DNA of 64,000 bases from Eriocheir sinensis. Lineage: Eukaryota; Arthropoda; Malacostraca; Decapoda; Varunidae. Where the stretch lies: positions 12,294,477 through 12,358,476 of the forward strand of contig NC_066549.1 in NCBI RefSeq assembly GCF_024679095.1, read 5' to 3'. The position numbers and the translations under genes were made by a program. Under the pieces are notes generated by a model. The model saw only the letters and a list, made by a program, of their open reading frames with translations, did no database searches and was not told where the DNA came from. This document shows positions 61,637 to 64,000 of the stretch, in pieces; positions within the stretch are counted from its first letter, which is position 1; the number at the start of each line of letters is the position of its first letter.

Positions 61637-61849
61637 GTAAGATGATGTACAATAAGCACGATGTAGTGAACAGATCTGAGCTAACTCCTTACTACTTTCT
61701 TCTTTTAAACAAATTTCCATTAATTTGAAGTTCCATTATTTTTGTTACTGGAGTATTTCATAAACATCAAATGTGAGCCTTTATATCTTTATCAAACAAC
61801 CACAGTTTAAGGTAACACATGAATTATATAATGAATTATAATGATAGTG

Positions 61850-62445
61850 TCTGATGATGCAAAGAGTGGTGGAAGAAGAGAACTGAATAAGATTGAGATT
61901 AATTTTGTTGTTGGAGCAAAAGTGGAAAGTGGAATTCAATGTCAAGCAATGTAAAGTTCTGGAATTGGGCAAAGGAACCAGTAAACCAAGCTGGTATTGT
62001 AAAATAGAGAGCAATCAAATTAAGAAGGCACAAGATGAAAAAGATTTAGACATTGTACTGCAAAACAGTGTTATCTCCTGAGAAAAACGAAGGCAAAATT
62101 ATAAGAGATGTAAGATCATGTAAGATCCTATAACCATTATAAACATTAGAATAGCATTCCATTACATGGTTGAGGATATGATGAAGCTAATTGTGTCAGT
62201 AATTTGACCAAAATTGGATTATGCAGCAGTGGTGTGGCCTCCACACAAAGATGAATACTAGGGATCGAAGTAGAAAGAATAATTGAGAGAGCAGCAATGA
62301 AAATGAAGCCAAGGTTGAGAGATATGACATATGATGAGATATTGGAAAGATTGGGTTTGCCAAACTTTGAGGATTGAAGAGTAAGAGATCTGATTTCCTT
62401 GTACTGTGATAAGGGAATAGAAACAATTGGTAGGGATTTGTTTGT
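61850..62445 (+). pseudogene. CR1/L2-like LINE 3' part, decayed
   Basis: Broken frames give MKMKPRLRDMTYDEILERLG and LPNFED-RVRDLISLY, matching the same region as the LINE at 25612-26470. Confidence 0.7.
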
Positions 62446-63440
62446 ATGAGACTTGGAGGAAAAAAAAAGTTAACAATAAGAAATTGAGGAAGACATACAG
62501 ATACATATTAAGTAATAAAGTAAAACTGAAAATAATAGAAACATATGTTCCTCCATACACAACATCTTGGACTAAAGAAAAATATAATGAAATGATAGAA
62601 AACACAGTGAATGAATTTGACGCAGAACTTAAAAGTGAGAGAAAAGTTATTCTGATGGGAGACTTTAATTGTAAAGAAGTAAATTGGGAAGAATTTGAAA
62701 CTAAAGTGAGTAAAAATTCATTGGGGTGCTAAACTACTTGACTTGGCAGAAAATAATCTCTTTAATCAATGGGTGAGGGAAGAAACTAGATACAGAGGAA
62801 ATGACCAACTGGCAAAACTGGATCTAATATTTACAAAAGGAATGAACATAGAAGGAGATGTAAAGCATAAATGCCCGTTTGGAAAGAGTGATCATGAAGT
62901 GTTTCAAGTAGAAATTAACTAATTGTGTAAAAGTGTTTGAAGAAAAGCATAAAGTGAAAAGGAGAAATTACTTAAAGCTAGATATGAGGAACTTAAACTT
63001 TTTTCAGTAATATGAACTGGGCAGAAATAAAAGAGGCTAAGAGTGTACAAGAAAAATATAATTGCTTTCTTGAAATTTATAATGTAGGAGTTAGAGGATA
63101 TGTACCATATTACGAAATAAAGAAACAAGGAAACATAGAATGTTTTAACAAGAAATGTATGGATTCTAAAAAGGTGAGAGATAAAGCATGGAATAATTAT
63201 AAAAGAAGGAGAAATTAAAAAAATTGAGATAATTACAAACAGCCGAGAAATGAATATACACAAGTGAGGAGAGAAGAAGAAAAGAAATATGAAAAAAACA
63301 TAGTGGGAAAAATGTAAAGATGAGCCTAAACTATTCTATAGATATGTAAACAGAAAACTGAAGAAAAGAGAGTATAACAGTGATAGAAGAAAATGACACA
63401 ACTTATGATAAGGACAAGGAAATTAGTGAAGTGATGAATA
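62446..63440 (+). pseudogene. CR1/L2-like LINE 5' part (endonuclease), decayed
   Basis: The frame 62427-62732 carries YVPPYTTSWTKEKYNEMIE and KVILMGDFNCKEVNWEEF, then DLIFTKGMNIEGDV and PFGKSDHEVF after a frameshift: the endonuclease C-terminal half. Only pieces of the linker before the RT follow. Stops throughout. Confidence 0.8.
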
Positions 63441-64000
63441 TAAATTGAGGCCCCGTGTGCCAGAGGGGCCTCAGACGACACCACGTGGATACAGGGCGAC
63501 TGCTTTGTTTATGGGCAACCGACCTTGGCCGTGTGTGAAACACTTCCGGAAAAGTTTGAGTTGCCCAATTTGACACCAGCAGCTTCAGACTCCCTCAGTT
63601 GAGTGACCGTGTTCACCGTGTTCACACGTGCTGGGGTGGGATTCACAGAGATGCGTGCTAATGGCCTGCAGTAAAAACGACTAACTATCGATTTAACTAT
63701 CACTGTTAACTTCAGAACAAACCTTTAATTTTGTCGTTACTTTCGCAGGCAGTGCCATGTTGATACACTGGATGCAGGGTGACTGCTTTGTTTACGTTGC
63801 GGATATGGGTAACCAACCTTGGAAATGTGTGACGCACACCTGGAATAGTTGGAGTTGCCCCTACTGCCAATGCGGTTGGAGGAAAAAGGCCCAGTGTGAC
63901 ACCACCTTATGGACAACCGACAACTCACTCCCAGTTGGGCGTCCAAGTGTTGCCCATAGCCCCAACGGTTGGAGGAAATCAGTCATTGTGACACTGCTTT
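63441..64000. repeat. Two diverged copies of an unknown repeat
   Basis: About 63490-63570 and 63770-63870 share CAGGG.GACTGCTTTGTTTA, GGCAACC/GGTAACC..CCTTGG and GAGTTGCCC. The second copy has an open frame to the window edge, but no domain was recognised. Confidence 0.5.

Noticed and set aside
63749..64000. Eleventh exon of the ZCWPW1-like gene
   Set aside because: The phase fits, but the sequence is part of a local repeat pair and shows no family similarity.

Overview
The window is nuclear DNA of a repeat-rich arthropod. Several things point to a decapod crustacean, probably a brachyuran crab: a DM4/DM12-family gene (an arthropod-restricted family), many non-LTR retrotransposon copies of types I associate with crab genomes, tRNA-headed SINEs and very long microsatellites. 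The species is not determined. There are no operons, no CRISPR array and no convincing functional RNA gene.

Three spliced protein genes can be rebuilt with every exon phase agreeing. (1) Minus strand, 9.1-12.0 kb: a complete five-exon gene for a secreted DM4/DM12-family protein of 255 residues. (2) Plus strand, 16.7-23.0 kb: a complete three-exon gene for a 252-residue Myb/SANT-like (trihelix) DNA-binding protein. (3) Plus strand, 30.9-61.6 kb: ten coding exons of a ZCWPW1-like chromatin reader with a CW zinc finger followed by a PWWP domain. At least 787 residues are visible and the 3' end lies beyond the window.

The rest is mostly transposons, many of them inside the introns. 0-9 kb holds microsatellites, a purine-rich tract and a chimeric LINE-A locus. 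12-16.4 kb holds old repeats and an hAT-like transposase remnant. 23-28 kb holds SINE pieces and a 31-bp minisatellite split by a CR1/L2-like LINE. 28-30.8 kb holds a long fold-back repeat near a GC-rich possible promoter. 32-39 kb holds three RTE-like copies (two head to head) and an hAT-type MITE. 39.7-43.2 kb holds SINEs, a mariner-like MITE and two (AT)n arrays. 45-49 kb holds a near full-length LINE-A split by a SINE. 50-61.5 kb holds several TTAA-flanked (piggyBac-type) MITEs nested in and around further LINE-A copies. 61.8-63.4 kb holds a CR1/L2-like LINE.

The three genes have no evident functional link. Two of them (the Myb/SANT-like and CW-PWWP proteins) look nuclear and one looks secreted. 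The most useful observations are the phase-consistent ZCWPW1-like gene, a SINE whose tail abuts the splice donor of its 50-nt exon, and the nested transposon insertions, whose unoccupied sites are visible in paralogous LINE copies within this same window.
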